A DNA stretch of 49,010 nt from Methylococcaceae bacterium (lineage in GTDB: Bacteria > Pseudomonadota > Gammaproteobacteria > Methylococcales > Methylococcaceae). The position numbers and the translations under genes are program-made. This document shows positions 10,228 to 21,999 of this stretch, piece after piece. Below the pieces are notes generated by a model that did not search any database, was not told the origin of the DNA, and worked only from the letters and a program-made list of their open reading frames with translations. The stretch covers positions 1-49,010 of the forward strand of contig SCQD01000287.1 of NCBI GenBank assembly GCA_004299145.1, in the 5' to 3' direction. The stretch's first letter is position 1. Every line of letters starts with the position of its first letter.

Positions 10228-11564
10228 TTATGGCGTGAAAGTGTTGCGCCACCACCGCTCAAGTCGGTAGCCATGCCGGGCGAGCCAGCGGTGCAGCCAT
10301 TGCTCCAGCGTTGCATCGCCGATCTTGACCGTTAACGCACGCCGGATCAGCAACCGGGCCGTTACGGCGGCGATGCGCCAGCCGTCGACGCTCCAGCGAT
10401 AGGACGCGCCGGCCATGCGCCGCCCCCAGGCCCACAGCAGGGCGAAGTCCACCGGGCGGTCCCGGAACAGGCCGCGCCGGTGCAGCCAGCACAATACGCC
10501 GCTGACGTATAGCAGCAGCGGCGTCAGGCCGGCAATAAACCAGATGAACCTGCCCGTCGCGCCATAGGCCTCGCCGGTATGCAGCGGCCAGATCCAGGTC
10601 ATGAATGTTTGCCCCGCCGAGAACTGCGCGGCATTGCGCACGGCCTGGATCTGGCCGCTCCAGCGGTCCACCCAGACCAGGGTGAACGGGTGCGTGCGGT
10701 TTAATTCGCCAATCTGGCGAAAATTGACGCGATAGACGCCGGCGTTGCCGTCCGGCGTGGTGATGCGCCGCAATTCGGCGCTGGGAAATGGGCTGCGGGC
10801 GATGAATTCGGCGCTGCCCAACCGGACCGGGGTATTGTTCGGCACCGCCGTGCTGCGAATGTCGGAACTGTCGGTGCCGTGATGCATGCCCGGCGCGCCG
10901 GTCAGCGTTTCCAGCAGGGCAGGGTAGCTCAGGTGAAAACCGGTAAAAGCCGCCAGGAACAGCGCCAGGGCGGCGCTCAGCCCGACGGCGCGGTGCAGGT
11001 CGAAGGCCAGCCGCACCACGCCGAGGTCATGGCGTAGCGCCAGCGCTTGCCATAAGCGCTGCCGGCCCGGCCACCACAGGTACAGCCCGGAAACCAGCGA
11101 AAGCATCAGCAACACCGCCAAGGCGCCGACGGCGTTCCAGCCTCGGCGGCCGGCGCAAAGCTGCGTGTGCAGATCGAGCAGCCAGGTGGTCGCTGTGGCT
11201 CCCCAGAATCGGCTGGCGACGACTTCGGCGCTGTAAGGGTTGACCGACACCATCAGCGGCGCGTAATACTCGCCGATGGTTTCGTGCGGTTGTTCATACC
11301 AGGCGGTCATCATGCCACGCTCGGAGGTGGGCATTTCCAGCGTCCAGGCGCCGTCGCGGCGCGGGTGCGCCTGCCGCACCGCGGCCATGATGCGGTCCAA
11401 AGGCAGGTATTCCTTGCCCGGCGCATCGATCACCAATTGCGGATTCAGCAGTTCATCCAGCGCGGTGCGGTAGACGCTGAGGCTGCCGGTAAGCCCCAGC
11501 AGCGCAAAAAACAAACCGGCGCCTAACGCCAGGTAACGGTGGTATCGCAGCCATTTTTCCCGCA

Positions 11565-11565
<1 letters not shown>
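10228..11565 (-). CDS. PepSY-associated transmembrane protein
   Basis: 445 residues. It has the PepSY_TM layout: a first membrane helix right after a basic start (about residues 12-32), a periplasmic part, paired helices near 140-165 and 190-215, a second periplasmic part of about 125 residues, and a C-terminal helix near 340-360, followed by a basic cytoplasmic tail. HxxH-like pairs are visible at DLHTQL and DLHRAV. Members of this family are inner-membrane proteins often linked to iron or siderophore reduction; the substrate here is unknown. Its ATG shares one base with the stop codon of uup (TAATG), which points to translational coupling. No TonB receptor or other iron gene is next to it. 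Confidence 0.85.
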
Positions 11566-13487
<1,922 letters not shown>

Positions 13488-13585
13488 TAGAACTTACCTT
13501 TTTATTAGAAAGCGTGATTTGACGTTGTCAGTCCGACAATCCTACAATCCCCGGACATTCACAGTCCGCCGGTACCCTGCCTTCC

Positions 13586-13954
13586 ATGAACTCCGCTAAA
13601 ACCCTGCTTATCGTAGACGACAGCCGCGTGGCGCGTCTCATGCTGCGCAACATTATCAGCGTCTTCAGGCCGCAGTGGCGTATCGTGGAAGCGGAAAATG
13701 CCGAGACCGCCCTGGCGGCGGCAACGGCGGAATCTCCCCACTATGCCACGCTGGATTACAACATGCCAGGCATGAACGGCATGGAGCTGGCGGAACAGTT
13801 GTTGAAAAGCCATCCCATGCTGAAGGCGGTGCTGCTGACCGCCAACATCCAGGATCCGATACGCCAGCGCGCGCTGGCGCTGGGCCTTTCTTTCGTCGCC
13901 AAGCCGATTACCGAAAAAAGCTGCATGCAAATCGTGGAGTTGTTGGGTGAATGA
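13586..13954 (+). CDS. Stand-alone response regulator receiver (CheY-like)
   Basis: 122 residues forming one receiver domain with no output domain. The acidic pocket D11/D12, the phospho-acceptor D57 (in ATLDYNMPG), T85 and K106 (AKP) are all present, so it should be phosphorylated. It starts a three-gene operon: its end overlaps the CheC-like gene by 8 nt, and the GGDEF gene follows 6 nt after that. No histidine kinase is encoded nearby, so the phosphate donor is unknown. The divergent gap to uup (about 100 nt) would hold the promoter. It probably serves as a phospho-switch acting by protein contact. Confidence 0.9.
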   Translation: MNSAKTLLIVDDSRVARLMLRNIISVFRPQWRIVEAENAETALAAATAESPHYATLDYNMPGMNGMELAEQLLKSHPMLKAVLLTANIQDPIRQRALALGLSFVAKPITEKSCMQIVELLGE

Positions 13955-14573
13955 GTCGATGCTGCTCAGCGAGCTGGAACAGGACGCGCTCACCGAGTTG
14001 TTCAATATCGGCATCGGCAACGCGGCCTCGGCCATGAACGAGTTGCTGAACGAAGAACTCAAACTATCGGTGCCGAACATCAAAATTCTGCCCAGGCCTT
14101 GCCTGAGCGAGGTCTTGCAGCTGCAATCCAACCGCATTTGCGGCGTGCACCAAAGCGTTTCCGGTTTGCTGCGCGCCAATGCCCATCTGCTGTTCCCCGA
14201 AGACAAAAGCCTGGAACTGGTCAAGCTGATGCTGGGCGAGCGCGTGCCGCACGGCACGTTGACCGAAATGCAGCAGGAAGCTTTGTGCGAGATCGGCAAC
14301 ATCATCCTGAACGCCTGCGTCGGCGCCATCGCCAATATGCTCGAAAACGAATGCCACTCGTCCTTGCCCAGCCTCTACCGGGGCACCATGGACCAGGTGA
14401 TCAGCCTCAGTGAGGCGGAAGCGGGGCCATCCGAGCTGACGCTGGTGATTTTTATCGACTTTACCGTGGAAAAACACGAAATCCGTGGTTATCTGGTGTT
14501 TCTGCTGGACACCATTTCTCTGGCTGATCTGAAAACGGTACTCGCCGCTTTTCTGCAAAAAAACGGTCTCTGA
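13947..14573 (+). CDS. CheC-type CheY-P phosphatase
   Basis: 208 residues with the two repeated phosphatase motifs of the CheC/CheX/FliY family: E17-x-x-N20 followed by the GNA helix, and E115-x-x-N118 followed by N-A-C-V-G. These Glu/Asn pairs insert into the receiver active site and speed up dephosphorylation. Both are intact, so two active sites are likely, as in CheC. The gene overlaps the receiver gene by 8 nt, which makes that receiver its probable substrate. CheC homologues are more typical of Firmicutes and thermophiles, but lone receiver-CheC pairs do occur in Proteobacteria. Confidence 0.85.
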   Translation: MNESMLLSELEQDALTELFNIGIGNAASAMNELLNEELKLSVPNIKILPRPCLSEVLQLQSNRICGVHQSVSGLLRANAHLLFPEDKSLELVKLMLGERVPHGTLTEMQQEALCEIGNIILNACVGAIANMLENECHSSLPSLYRGTMDQVISLSEAEAGPSELTLVIFIDFTVEKHEIRGYLVFLLDTISLADLKTVLAAFLQKNGL

Positions 14574-14579
14574 TGCATC

Positions 14580-15554
14580 ATGCCGCAACCTCCCGCCTTG
14601 TTGAACCAGATTTGCTATGCCATCGACGCCGGGCTGTTGGCGATAGACCGGGATGAAAATATCGTGCTGTGGAACCGCTGGCTGGAACGGCGTTCCGAGT
14701 ACCAGGAGCTGCACATCGCCGGATTGCCGTTTGCCCAGGCATTCCCGGCCATGGCGGGCAGCCGCGTGCACCAAGCCATTCAGGCCGCACTGAGCCAGGG
14801 ATTATCGTCGCTGGTGTCACAATCGCTGAATCGCCAGCCGTTTCCCTTATTCGTGGAAACCAACCGTTTCGACCGCAACCCGATGCAGCAGGCGATCAGC
14901 GTGATACCGCTCAACTGCGAAGCACAGCGCTATTGCCTGGTACGGATTCACGACGTCACGGCGGCGGTCAACCGCGAACAGGAGCTGCAACGCATCGCCA
15001 AAGTGCTGGAGCAACACTCCTTCCAGGACGGCTTGACCGGCATCGCCAATCGGCGCGCTTTCGACCAGCAGTTCCTCATGGAGTTTCGCCGCGCCCTGCG
15101 TGAAGAACAGCCGTTGACGGTGGTCTTGATCGACGTCGACCATTTCAAGGCTTACAACGACCTTTATGGCCATTTGGCGGGCGACGAGTGTTTGAAGCGC
15201 ATTGCGCAGAAACTGCGCAAAACCCTGCTGCGCCCGGCCGACATGGTGGCGCGCTACGGCGGCGAGGAATTTGCCGCACTGCTGCCGCATACCGACCGTC
15301 CAGGCGCCGAATCCATCTGCCGGGCGTTGTGCCAGGCGGTGCTGGCGGAAGGTATTCCGCATCAGGCTTCCGCGACCGCTCCCCACGTCAGCATCAGCCT
15401 GGGTAGCGTCACTTTGACGCCTACTCGCCAGTTGGCGCCGGATTTTCTGCTGAATTTGGCTGATCAGGCGTTGTACCGCGCCAAACAGGCTGGTCGCAAC
15501 CAGGTTTGCGTGATCAGCGAAGCGGAAGCGTTGCAGGCTTGCTTAGCGGCGTAG
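14580..15554 (+). CDS. PAS-GGDEF diguanylate cyclase
   Basis: 324 residues. Residues 1-125 look like a PAS sensor (AGLLAIDRDENIVLWN at the start, ending in a VRIHDVT strand), followed by a short coiled linker and a GGDEF domain (about 145-315). The active-site motif is GGEEF (227-231), the metal-binding residues are D185/D187 in DVDHFK, and an RxxD inhibitory site (RPAD, 218-221) sits five residues before GGEEF, so the enzyme should make c-di-GMP and be product-inhibited. It lacks membrane segments and is cytoplasmic. It follows the CheC gene by 6 nt and is the likely output of the receiver-CheC pair (inference). Confidence 0.92.
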   Translation: MPQPPALLNQICYAIDAGLLAIDRDENIVLWNRWLERRSEYQELHIAGLPFAQAFPAMAGSRVHQAIQAALSQGLSSLVSQSLNRQPFPLFVETNRFDRNPMQQAISVIPLNCEAQRYCLVRIHDVTAAVNREQELQRIAKVLEQHSFQDGLTGIANRRAFDQQFLMEFRRALREEQPLTVVLIDVDHFKAYNDLYGHLAGDECLKRIAQKLRKTLLRPADMVARYGGEEFAALLPHTDRPGAESICRALCQAVLAEGIPHQASATAPHVSISLGSVTLTPTRQLAPDFLLNLADQALYRAKQAGRNQVCVISEAEALQACLAA

Positions 15555-15697
15555 CTGGGGACGCATTCGCCTTCCTACGTTATCTCCCGCCACACCACAC
15601 GCTCGAAGCCCAACGCCACCACGGCATGACAACGCCGTTGCGCCAAGCTGTAACGCGCCGTCAATGCCGCGCCATAGCGTTGCGCCTGGTTTTTTGC

Positions 15698-17782
15698 TCA
15701 GGACGTCGAGTCATGGCGATTCGTTGCCGTCACGGCGCCGCTGACGGCCAGGGTGTGCAGGCGCAGCAAAGTGTCCGGGTCGGATAATACGGCGCGTTTT
15801 TCCTGCACGGTAAGGCTGTCCGAACCGTCTTCCATCAACTGATAGGTCAAGGCGCGCAACTGGTGGTGCTGGCGCTTGCGCAACGGGCGGCGCGGCAGCA
15901 GGCTTTGGTGCAATGACACCACGGCGGCGTCGGCCACGATGCTTTCAGCCCGGCCATCGGCGCGGCGCGACCAGAATGCCACGTTATCCAAATTGTCCTG
16001 CAATAAGCGCAACACTTTGGGCGGATTGCTTTCTTCCGGCGTCAGAAACAAGCCCCAGCGCCGCAAAACCTGGCCCAGGCGCGTGCTGCTGGAATACATG
16101 GAAACAGGTACGGAAAGCACCAGTCCGGCCAGCACCGGCGTCAGCCACAGGAAAAAATCCGGCACGTAGTGATAGCTGAGCGCTCCCGCCACCACGCCGA
16201 TCAGGGTATGCACATAGTGTGCGGCCAGCGCTTCTTTGAAGTGCAGGCGGTAGTCGCCGCGCTGCTGCGGTGGCCAGCCGACGCTGCGGCGCGACAGAAT
16301 GGCCAGCACGAATTTGCTCTGGTAGAGCATCAATACCGGGGCGATCAGCGTGGTGAACAGGGTTTCCAAAAACACGCTCAGACAAACACGCATCAGGCCA
16401 CCGTAGCTTTTCACCCTGTGCCACTGCACCAGCAGCAACAGCATGCCCAGTATTTTGGGCAAAAACAGCATGGCCAGCGTTACCAGCAGCACGGTGGTCA
16501 TTTCCACCGTGTAGGATTCGGGCCACACCGGGTACCAATTATCGCCGGAGAAATACACGGGTATCGTCTGGCTCTGGTTGTAAGCCTCTATGCCGGTGAC
16601 GATCAAGAACAAGCCCCACAGCGGCGAAGACAGATAAGACATGATGCCCATCAGCAGCGCCAGCCGGCTCAGCGGTTTCATGCCTTTAAGGCCCAATACC
16701 CCCATGTGTTGCAGATTGCCCTGGCACCAGCGCCGGTCGCGCTTGGCGTAGTCGATCAGCGTGGTGGGCAGCTCTTCGTAGCTTTCGCCCAGATCGTAGG
16801 CCAGCCAAACCTCCCAGCCGGCCTGCAGCAGCAAGGCGGCTTCGACAAAATCGTGGCTGAAAATTTCGCCGCCGAAAGGCTCGCTGCCCGCCAGCTTGGG
16901 CAAGTGGCAGTGGGCGGCAAAAGGGCGCAGGCGGATGATGGCGTTATGGCCCCAGTAGTTGCCGTCATACATCTGCCAGAAGTTCAGGCCGGCGGTGAAC
17001 ATGCTGCCGTACAGGCTGCTGGAAAACTGTAGTACGCGCACGAATACCGATTCGTGCCCCACCGGTACCGGCGGGGTTTGCAGCAAAGCCACCTGCGGCT
17101 GGGCTTCCATGACCTCGACCATTTTCACCAGGGTGGCCCCGCCCATGATGCTGTCGGCGTCCAGTACGATCATATAGCGGTAGCTGCCGCCCCAGCGTTC
17201 ACAAAAATCGGCGATGTTGCCGCTTTTGCGGGCGGTGTTGTGCACGCGGTTGCGGTAAAAAATGCGGCCGTGGCCGTTCAGCTCTTCGCACATCTGGTAC
17301 CAGTTCAGCTCTTCCTGCAGCCAGCACTGGGGGTCGCGGGTATCGCTCAGTATGAACAGGTCGAAAGCATCGGCTTTGCCGGTTTCCTGCAACGATTGCC
17401 AGATGGAACGCAGTCCGGCGGACACCCGTTCCGGGTCTTCGTTGTAGACCGGCATGACCACGGCGGTGCGCAATGGCGACCCATCGGCGGCGGCACCGGG
17501 TTTGGGTGGCTGGCGGGTGATGGACAAAGGGTCGCCGCCGCGCAATTGCACCCAGAAACCCACGGCGGCAATCCAGAAAGAGGTGCTGACCCATAAAATC
17601 AGCAGTCCGTACAAGATCAACAGGGTTAATTCCAGCGGGGTAACGCCGTTTTTCTGAAATACGCCGACCAGCAATGCCATGGCGGCGGCGGTGGTCAGCA
17701 ATACCAGGCTGAAATAAATCGTACGCCGCAGCAGTACGCGGCCACGGCTGGGAATGGCGAAGTGGTGTGAGTCTATAGACAT
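15698..17782 (-). CDS. opgH: Glucans biosynthesis glucosyltransferase H
   Basis: 694 residues, an inner-membrane family 2 glycosyltransferase that polymerises beta-1,2-linked glucose for osmoregulated periplasmic glucans. Two N-terminal helices (about 18-40 and 50-72) precede the catalytic domain, with the donor-binding DADS, the acid FSHDFVEA and the acceptor motif RRWCQGNLQH; five or more helices follow. It lacks the long N-terminal extension of E. coli OpgH (847 residues) and resembles shorter homologues. It is the last gene of opgG-orf-opgH, 30 nt after the middle gene, and converges on the GGDEF gene. Confidence 0.93.
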   Translation of the reverse strand: MSIDSHHFAIPSRGRVLLRRTIYFSLVLLTTAAAMALLVGVFQKNGVTPLELTLLILYGLLILWVSTSFWIAAVGFWVQLRGGDPLSITRQPPKPGAAADGSPLRTAVVMPVYNEDPERVSAGLRSIWQSLQETGKADAFDLFILSDTRDPQCWLQEELNWYQMCEELNGHGRIFYRNRVHNTARKSGNIADFCERWGGSYRYMIVLDADSIMGGATLVKMVEVMEAQPQVALLQTPPVPVGHESVFVRVLQFSSSLYGSMFTAGLNFWQMYDGNYWGHNAIIRLRPFAAHCHLPKLAGSEPFGGEIFSHDFVEAALLLQAGWEVWLAYDLGESYEELPTTLIDYAKRDRRWCQGNLQHMGVLGLKGMKPLSRLALLMGIMSYLSSPLWGLFLIVTGIEAYNQSQTIPVYFSGDNWYPVWPESYTVEMTTVLLVTLAMLFLPKILGMLLLLVQWHRVKSYGGLMRVCLSVFLETLFTTLIAPVLMLYQSKFVLAILSRRSVGWPPQQRGDYRLHFKEALAAHYVHTLIGVVAGALSYHYVPDFFLWLTPVLAGLVLSVPVSMYSSSTRLGQVLRRWGLFLTPEESNPPKVLRLLQDNLDNVAFWSRRADGRAESIVADAAVVSLHQSLLPRRPLRKRQHHQLRALTYQLMEDGSDSLTVQEKRAVLSDPDTLLRLHTLAVSGAVTATNRHDSTS

Positions 17783-17812
17783 AAGGGAATTTTCAAGGAA
17801 AACGTTCCAGGA

Positions 17813-18283
17813 TTACGCATTATTCCAGATAAAACGAAACGTTTGCGGTGCCATGGGCAAGGGGTTTTCCGGCGGCGTGGCGGTGGGCAAGTGGGTATTC
17901 AGAGCCCGCACCGCTTCAGTCGGTATGGGCTGACTGCTCAGCAAATGGTCTTTGGGAAAATCGGCGCCATCCAGCAGCAAAGCCGTGCGCGCGCGCGCCA
18001 CGCTGGGCAGGTCGTCCGGGTCGAGTTCCAGTAATTGTGCCATGGCCCGGTCTATGCGCCGTTGCACGTCTTCCACGGCACGCCGCTGTAATTCTTCCAT
18101 GGCGAAAGGGCTGCGCCCCACGCGCTTTCTGGCTTTGCTTACACACTGCGGCAATACCGCTTCGATGGCTGCCGCGCCGAAGCCCATGTCCTGCAAATAC
18201 GTGCGCACGGCGTCTTCGGCTTCACGCAGGAAGCGCGCTTCCGCGGCGGGTTGGGCATCGTCGGGGGAGAGGGCGTCGCTCAC
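17813..18283 (-). CDS. Uncharacterised protein between opgG and opgH
   Basis: 156 residues from a GTG at 18283. This start is chosen because GTGA overlaps the opgG stop by 4 nt and GGAG lies 6 nt before it; an ATG at 18295 would give 160 residues. The protein is cytoplasmic and mostly helical, Ala/Glu/Arg-rich in the middle (helices about 15-95), with a Pro-rich C-terminal third ending in a PQTFRFIWNNA-like tail. I do not recognise the family. Its place inside the operon suggests a role in glucan synthesis or in matching OpgH activity to growth, but nothing in the sequence proves it. Confidence 0.75.
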   Translation of the reverse strand: MSDALSPDDAQPAAEARFLREAEDAVRTYLQDMGFGAAAIEAVLPQCVSKARKRVGRSPFAMEELQRRAVEDVQRRIDRAMAQLLELDPDDLPSVARARTALLLDGADFPKDHLLSSQPIPTEAVRALNTHLPTATPPENPLPMAPQTFRFIWNNA

Positions 18284-19857
18284 TTGGCACTCCATTGGTA
18301 CAGCCAGGTTTCCGACAATACCTCGCGGCCACTCTTGAGAAATGCTCGCAAATCCACGACGTCCTTGTCCGCTTCCGGCTCCAGCACAAAGCCGAGGCGC
18401 CAACCGTCGGTGGCATCGTTATGCGTGACCGTCACGTCGCTGAGCTTGCCGGATGAAGCGCTGAGTTCCGCTTCCAGCGGCGCTTTTTTGCTGAGATATT
18501 TCAGCTGTTTGCCGGCGAATTCCACCACAAAGCGGCGGCGGGGCGCGCCGGCGGCCTGGCTGCCCACGCGGCTGGACAGCACGCGGCCGCCGGCGGGTTC
18601 CAGGCTGTGGTCCAGCATATAGTGCAGACGGTAATTGAATATGCGCTCCTGTCCCTTGATGGCCGGCTGATCGGACACCCAGAACGCCACGATGTTGTCG
18701 TATTTTTCCGCTTCGCTGGGAATTTCGATCAGATCGATGCCGCCGGCGCCCCAGTCGCCCAGCGGTTCCACCCATTGGCTGGAACGCCGATGGTAGCCGG
18801 CGTCCAGGTCCTGGTAGTGGTCGAACTCCCGGTCACGCTGTGCCAGGCCGAATCCTTTGGGATTGGTGTCTTTGAACACGCTGATGCGCAATTGGCGTGG
18901 ATTGTTCAATGGCCGCCAAGTCCATTCGCCGCTGCTGCGCGCCACCAGCAAACCGTCTGAGTCGTGCACTTCCGGGCGATAGTCGTCGATAAAGCGATCT
19001 GTGTTCTCGCCATGGAAAAACATGCTGGTCAAAGGCGCCACGCCCAGCCGTTCCACGCTCTGGCGAAAATACAGGTGGCTGCTCACGTCGATGGTGGTAT
19101 TGACGCCGGGCCGCAGCACAAAGCGATAGGCGCCGGTCACGCTGGCGCTGTCCAGCAGTGCGTAGACCACCAGTTTGTCGGCGTCCGTCGCCGGTTTTTC
19201 TACCCAAAACTCTTTGAATACCGGAAATTCTTCCGCTTTGGGCAGGCCGGTATCGATAGCCAGGCCGCGTGCCGACAAGCCGTAAACCTGGCCCAAACCC
19301 ACGGCGCGAAAATAACTGGCGCCCAGGAATACCGCCACTTCATCCGTATTTTCGGCCTTGCTCAGCGGGTAATGAAAGCGCACGCCGGCATAACTCACCG
19401 TGGGCGGCGGGGCGGCTGGAAAGATATTCCGGCCGAAATCGAAATAATCGGAAGAATACGGGATGGATTGCACCTGGCCGTTGCTGACCAGATTGAGCGT
19501 TACCCGGTCTTTATAGAGGTAGCCACGGTGAAACAGCTGCACCTGAAACGGCAGGTGCTCATCGCGCCACAGCGATTTTTCCGGCTTGAAGTGGATGTCC
19601 CGATAGTGTTCGCTGTCCATGTTCGACAAAAAGTCGGGTAAATCGCCGTCATCCTTGCTGAACGGCAAGGTGGCCAGTTTTTTGGCCTTTTGTTCCACCT
19701 CGGATAAATCAAAAGGTTTGGTTGGCGCCGGGGCATCGATGCGGCGCACGTCCTCGCGCGGTTGGGCGGCGGCATGATTGCCAAGCATCAGGGCCATCAC
19801 CAACAGGGCTAACCCGACCTGTGCCGATTTGCTGGAAGTCTTGTTTTTGATAGTCAT
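18280..19857 (-). CDS. opgG: Periplasmic glucans biosynthesis protein G
   Basis: 525 residues from the ATG at 19857, chosen because it places a normal Sec signal peptide (basic start, hydrophobic LALLVMALML, cleavage near AAA-Q) at the N-terminus; a longer frame reaches 19944. The mature protein matches the OpgG/OpgD family: a FSKDDGDLPDFL-like start, the SYFRAVG and GLSARGLAIDTG motifs, the DFRPEVHDSDGL-like segment and a C-terminal SETWLYQW. It acts in the periplasm on the glucan backbone made by OpgH. The family has recently been linked to beta-1,2-glucanase activity. First gene of its operon; the 211-nt gap to cysS likely holds the promoter. Confidence 0.94.
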   Translation of the reverse strand: MTIKNKTSSKSAQVGLALLVMALMLGNHAAAQPREDVRRIDAPAPTKPFDLSEVEQKAKKLATLPFSKDDGDLPDFLSNMDSEHYRDIHFKPEKSLWRDEHLPFQVQLFHRGYLYKDRVTLNLVSNGQVQSIPYSSDYFDFGRNIFPAAPPPTVSYAGVRFHYPLSKAENTDEVAVFLGASYFRAVGLGQVYGLSARGLAIDTGLPKAEEFPVFKEFWVEKPATDADKLVVYALLDSASVTGAYRFVLRPGVNTTIDVSSHLYFRQSVERLGVAPLTSMFFHGENTDRFIDDYRPEVHDSDGLLVARSSGEWTWRPLNNPRQLRISVFKDTNPKGFGLAQRDREFDHYQDLDAGYHRRSSQWVEPLGDWGAGGIDLIEIPSEAEKYDNIVAFWVSDQPAIKGQERIFNYRLHYMLDHSLEPAGGRVLSSRVGSQAAGAPRRRFVVEFAGKQLKYLSKKAPLEAELSASSGKLSDVTVTHNDATDGWRLGFVLEPEADKDVVDLRAFLKSGREVLSETWLYQWSAK

Positions 19858-20068
19858 CAGAGCTAAAGGCGTCACTGGAATTTTACAACCCGCCGCGCAC
19901 AAGCGCCGACGGTGGGATAACGCCGGAGCGGGAAGGGTGGACAAGGGGGTATTTAAAAACTACATATCCCAAACAGGGTTATTTTAGCGGGATTGCCGCT
20001 GAGGCAGTGAGGTTTTTTCGGGAGCAAGCGCACAGTTTTCTTGCACTGCAGCGGCCGGCATGAAGGAA

Positions 20069-21487
20069 TCAAACGCGCCGCCAGGTCGTGCCCTCCGGCC
20101 CGTCCTCCAGCACCACGCCCTGGGCTTTGAGTGCATCGCGAATGCGGTCGGATGTAGCCCATTCTTTGTTTTTGCGCGCCTGTAATCGCTGCATTACGAG
20201 TTCATCTATAGCCGCCGCCGTCAGTGCATCGCTTGCCATGGCGCCATCCGTGGCAGGGGCATGGGCTTCGATTTTCAGCCAGGCATCGGGGTCGTCCTGC
20301 AACAATCCCAGCACGCCGCCCAGCGCTTTGAGCGTGGCGGCCAGTGTAGCTGCCGCGGCGTGATCGCCGGCCTGTTTGTTGCGGTTGGTCTCGTGCGCCA
20401 ATTCGAACAGCACCGCAACCGCCGCCGGTGTGTTGAAGTCGTCATCCATCGCTTCCTGAAAACGCCGGCAGTAATTGGCTCCCGCATCGGTTTGCTGGGT
20501 AATCGCCACGCCGCGCAAGGCGATATACAGTGTCGTCAAATCGGCAGTGGCCTTGTCCAGCTGTTCCGTAGCGTAGTTGAGCGGGCTGCGGTAATGGCTG
20601 GAGAGGATGAACAAACGAATCACGCCGGGGCGGGGATAGGCCTTGAGTACTTCGCGCACGCTAAAAAAATTGCCCAGCGATTTGGACATTTTTTCTTCAT
20701 CCACGCGCACAAAGCCATTGTGCAGCCAATAGTTCACAAACTTGACGCCGGTGGCAGCTTCCGATTGGGCGATTTCGTTCTCGTGGTGGGGAAACTGCAG
20801 GTCCATGCCGCCGCCGTGAATATCGAAATGCCGGCCCAGGCAGCAGGTCGACATGGCCGAGCACTCGATGTGCCAGCCGGGACGGCCTGGCCCCCAGGGG
20901 GAGTCCCAGCTCGGTTCACCGGGTTTGGCGGATTTCCACAACACGAAATCCAATGGATCGCGCTTGGCCTCGTCCACTCCCACTCTTTCGCCTGCCCTGA
21001 GATCGTCCGGGTTTTTGCCGGATAGCCGGCCATAACCGGCAAATTGGGCCACGGCGTAGTACACGTCGTTATTGTTGCCCTGGTAGGCATAGCCGCGTTC
21101 GATGAGGCGCTGAATCATGGACAGCATGTCGGCGATCGCAGTGGTGGCGCGCGGCTCCTGGTCCACCGGCAAAACGCCCAATGCGGCTTCGTCCTCGTGC
21201 ATGGCGTCGATAAAGCGCTGGGTCAGCGCTTCGATGGACTCGCCGTTTTCCGCCGCGCGTTTGATGATTTTGTCGTCGATGTCGGTGATGTTGCGCACAT
21301 AGGTCAGCGCATAACCGGAGTGGCGCAAATAGCGCGCCACCATGTCGAATACCACCATGACCCTGGCGTGGCCCAGGTGGCAGTAGTCGTAGACCGTCAT
21401 GCCGCACACATACATGCCGGCTTTGCCGGGCACGATGGGATTAAAGATTTCTTTTTGGCGGCTCAGTGTGTTGTAAAGCTTTAACAT
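20069..21487 (-). CDS. cysS: Cysteine--tRNA ligase
   Basis: 472 residues, close to the usual 460. Class I signature HLGH (37-40), KMSKS (266-270) and the zinc-binding residues C28 (CGMTVYD), C209 (HIECSAM) and H234/H235 (PHHENE) are all present. It charges tRNA-Cys in the cytoplasm. The C-terminal part (about 400-472) has the anticodon-binding region. It lies about 70 nt downstream of the pilE stop on the same strand; no clear terminator separates them, so some read-through from the pilin operon is possible. Confidence 0.97.
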   Translation of the reverse strand: MLKLYNTLSRQKEIFNPIVPGKAGMYVCGMTVYDYCHLGHARVMVVFDMVARYLRHSGYALTYVRNITDIDDKIIKRAAENGESIEALTQRFIDAMHEDEAALGVLPVDQEPRATTAIADMLSMIQRLIERGYAYQGNNNDVYYAVAQFAGYGRLSGKNPDDLRAGERVGVDEAKRDPLDFVLWKSAKPGEPSWDSPWGPGRPGWHIECSAMSTCCLGRHFDIHGGGMDLQFPHHENEIAQSEAATGVKFVNYWLHNGFVRVDEEKMSKSLGNFFSVREVLKAYPRPGVIRLFILSSHYRSPLNYATEQLDKATADLTTLYIALRGVAITQQTDAGANYCRRFQEAMDDDFNTPAAVAVLFELAHETNRNKQAGDHAAAATLAATLKALGGVLGLLQDDPDAWLKIEAHAPATDGAMASDALTAAAIDELVMQRLQARKNKEWATSDRIRDALKAQGVVLEDGPEGTTWRRV

Positions 21488-21554
21488 GCCGGAGTTCCAT
21501 GTTGGGGTGGCCGACTATGATACACCGGACGTGTGTGCTCAATTTCCCAGCCCG

Positions 21555-21971
21555 TTACCAACAGGTCGACGACGAATCGGTGCCTGCGCTGTCCTGGGCA
21601 ATTTTGGCGCCCGTGCTGTCCAGACTGATCACGGCGCAGTCGGTATCGCTGGTCTGTGCCCCGGTGGCCGTCGCCGTTGCGGTATAGGTGGGTACGCCGG
21701 CACAAACCACGTTGGTAAGCGTGATGACATAATTCTGGTTCGAAGAATAGTCACCCAGCGGTGCATCGGCATAACAACCGTTATTTTGTATGGCGTACCT
21801 TTCCTGCAAGGCGGCTTCCTGCATCAATGCCGTTATGGCGTCGGAGCGCCGCCCCTTCGCCGCGCTTTTTTGGTAAGAAGGGTAAGCGATGGCGGCGAGA
21901 ATGCCTATGATCGCCACCACCACCACCAATTCTATTAGGGTAAATCCTTGTTTATTATGCTGATTCGGCAT
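21555..21971 (-). CDS. pilE: Type IV pilin-like protein, PilE type
   Basis: 138 residues from the ATG at 21971, preceded by GGAGCG; upstream in-frame ATGs overlap fimT and give no leader. The prepilin signature is textbook: short basic leader NKQG, cleavage before F, Glu at +5 (FTLIEL) and a hydrophobic helix. Two Cys near the C-terminus (TSDTDC and STCW) can form the D-region disulfide; a third Cys is in NNGCYAD. It looks like the minor pilin PilE found at the end of Pseudomonas-type fimU-pilVWXY1-pilE operons rather than a major pilin, and it is the last gene of that set here. Confidence 0.88.
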   Translation of the reverse strand: MPNQHNKQGFTLIELVVVVAIIGILAAIAYPSYQKSAAKGRRSDAITALMQEAALQERYAIQNNGCYADAPLGDYSSNQNYVITLTNVVCAGVPTYTATATATGAQTSDTDCAVISLDSTGAKIAQDSAGTDSSSTCW

Positions 21972-21999
21972 GGAATTTCGCTCCGATGGTTTTTTGCGG

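Noticed and set aside
10030-10335. 101-codon plus-strand frame across the hairpin array
   Set aside because: It runs through the stem-loops and into the antisense of the PepSY gene, and has no plausible start site.
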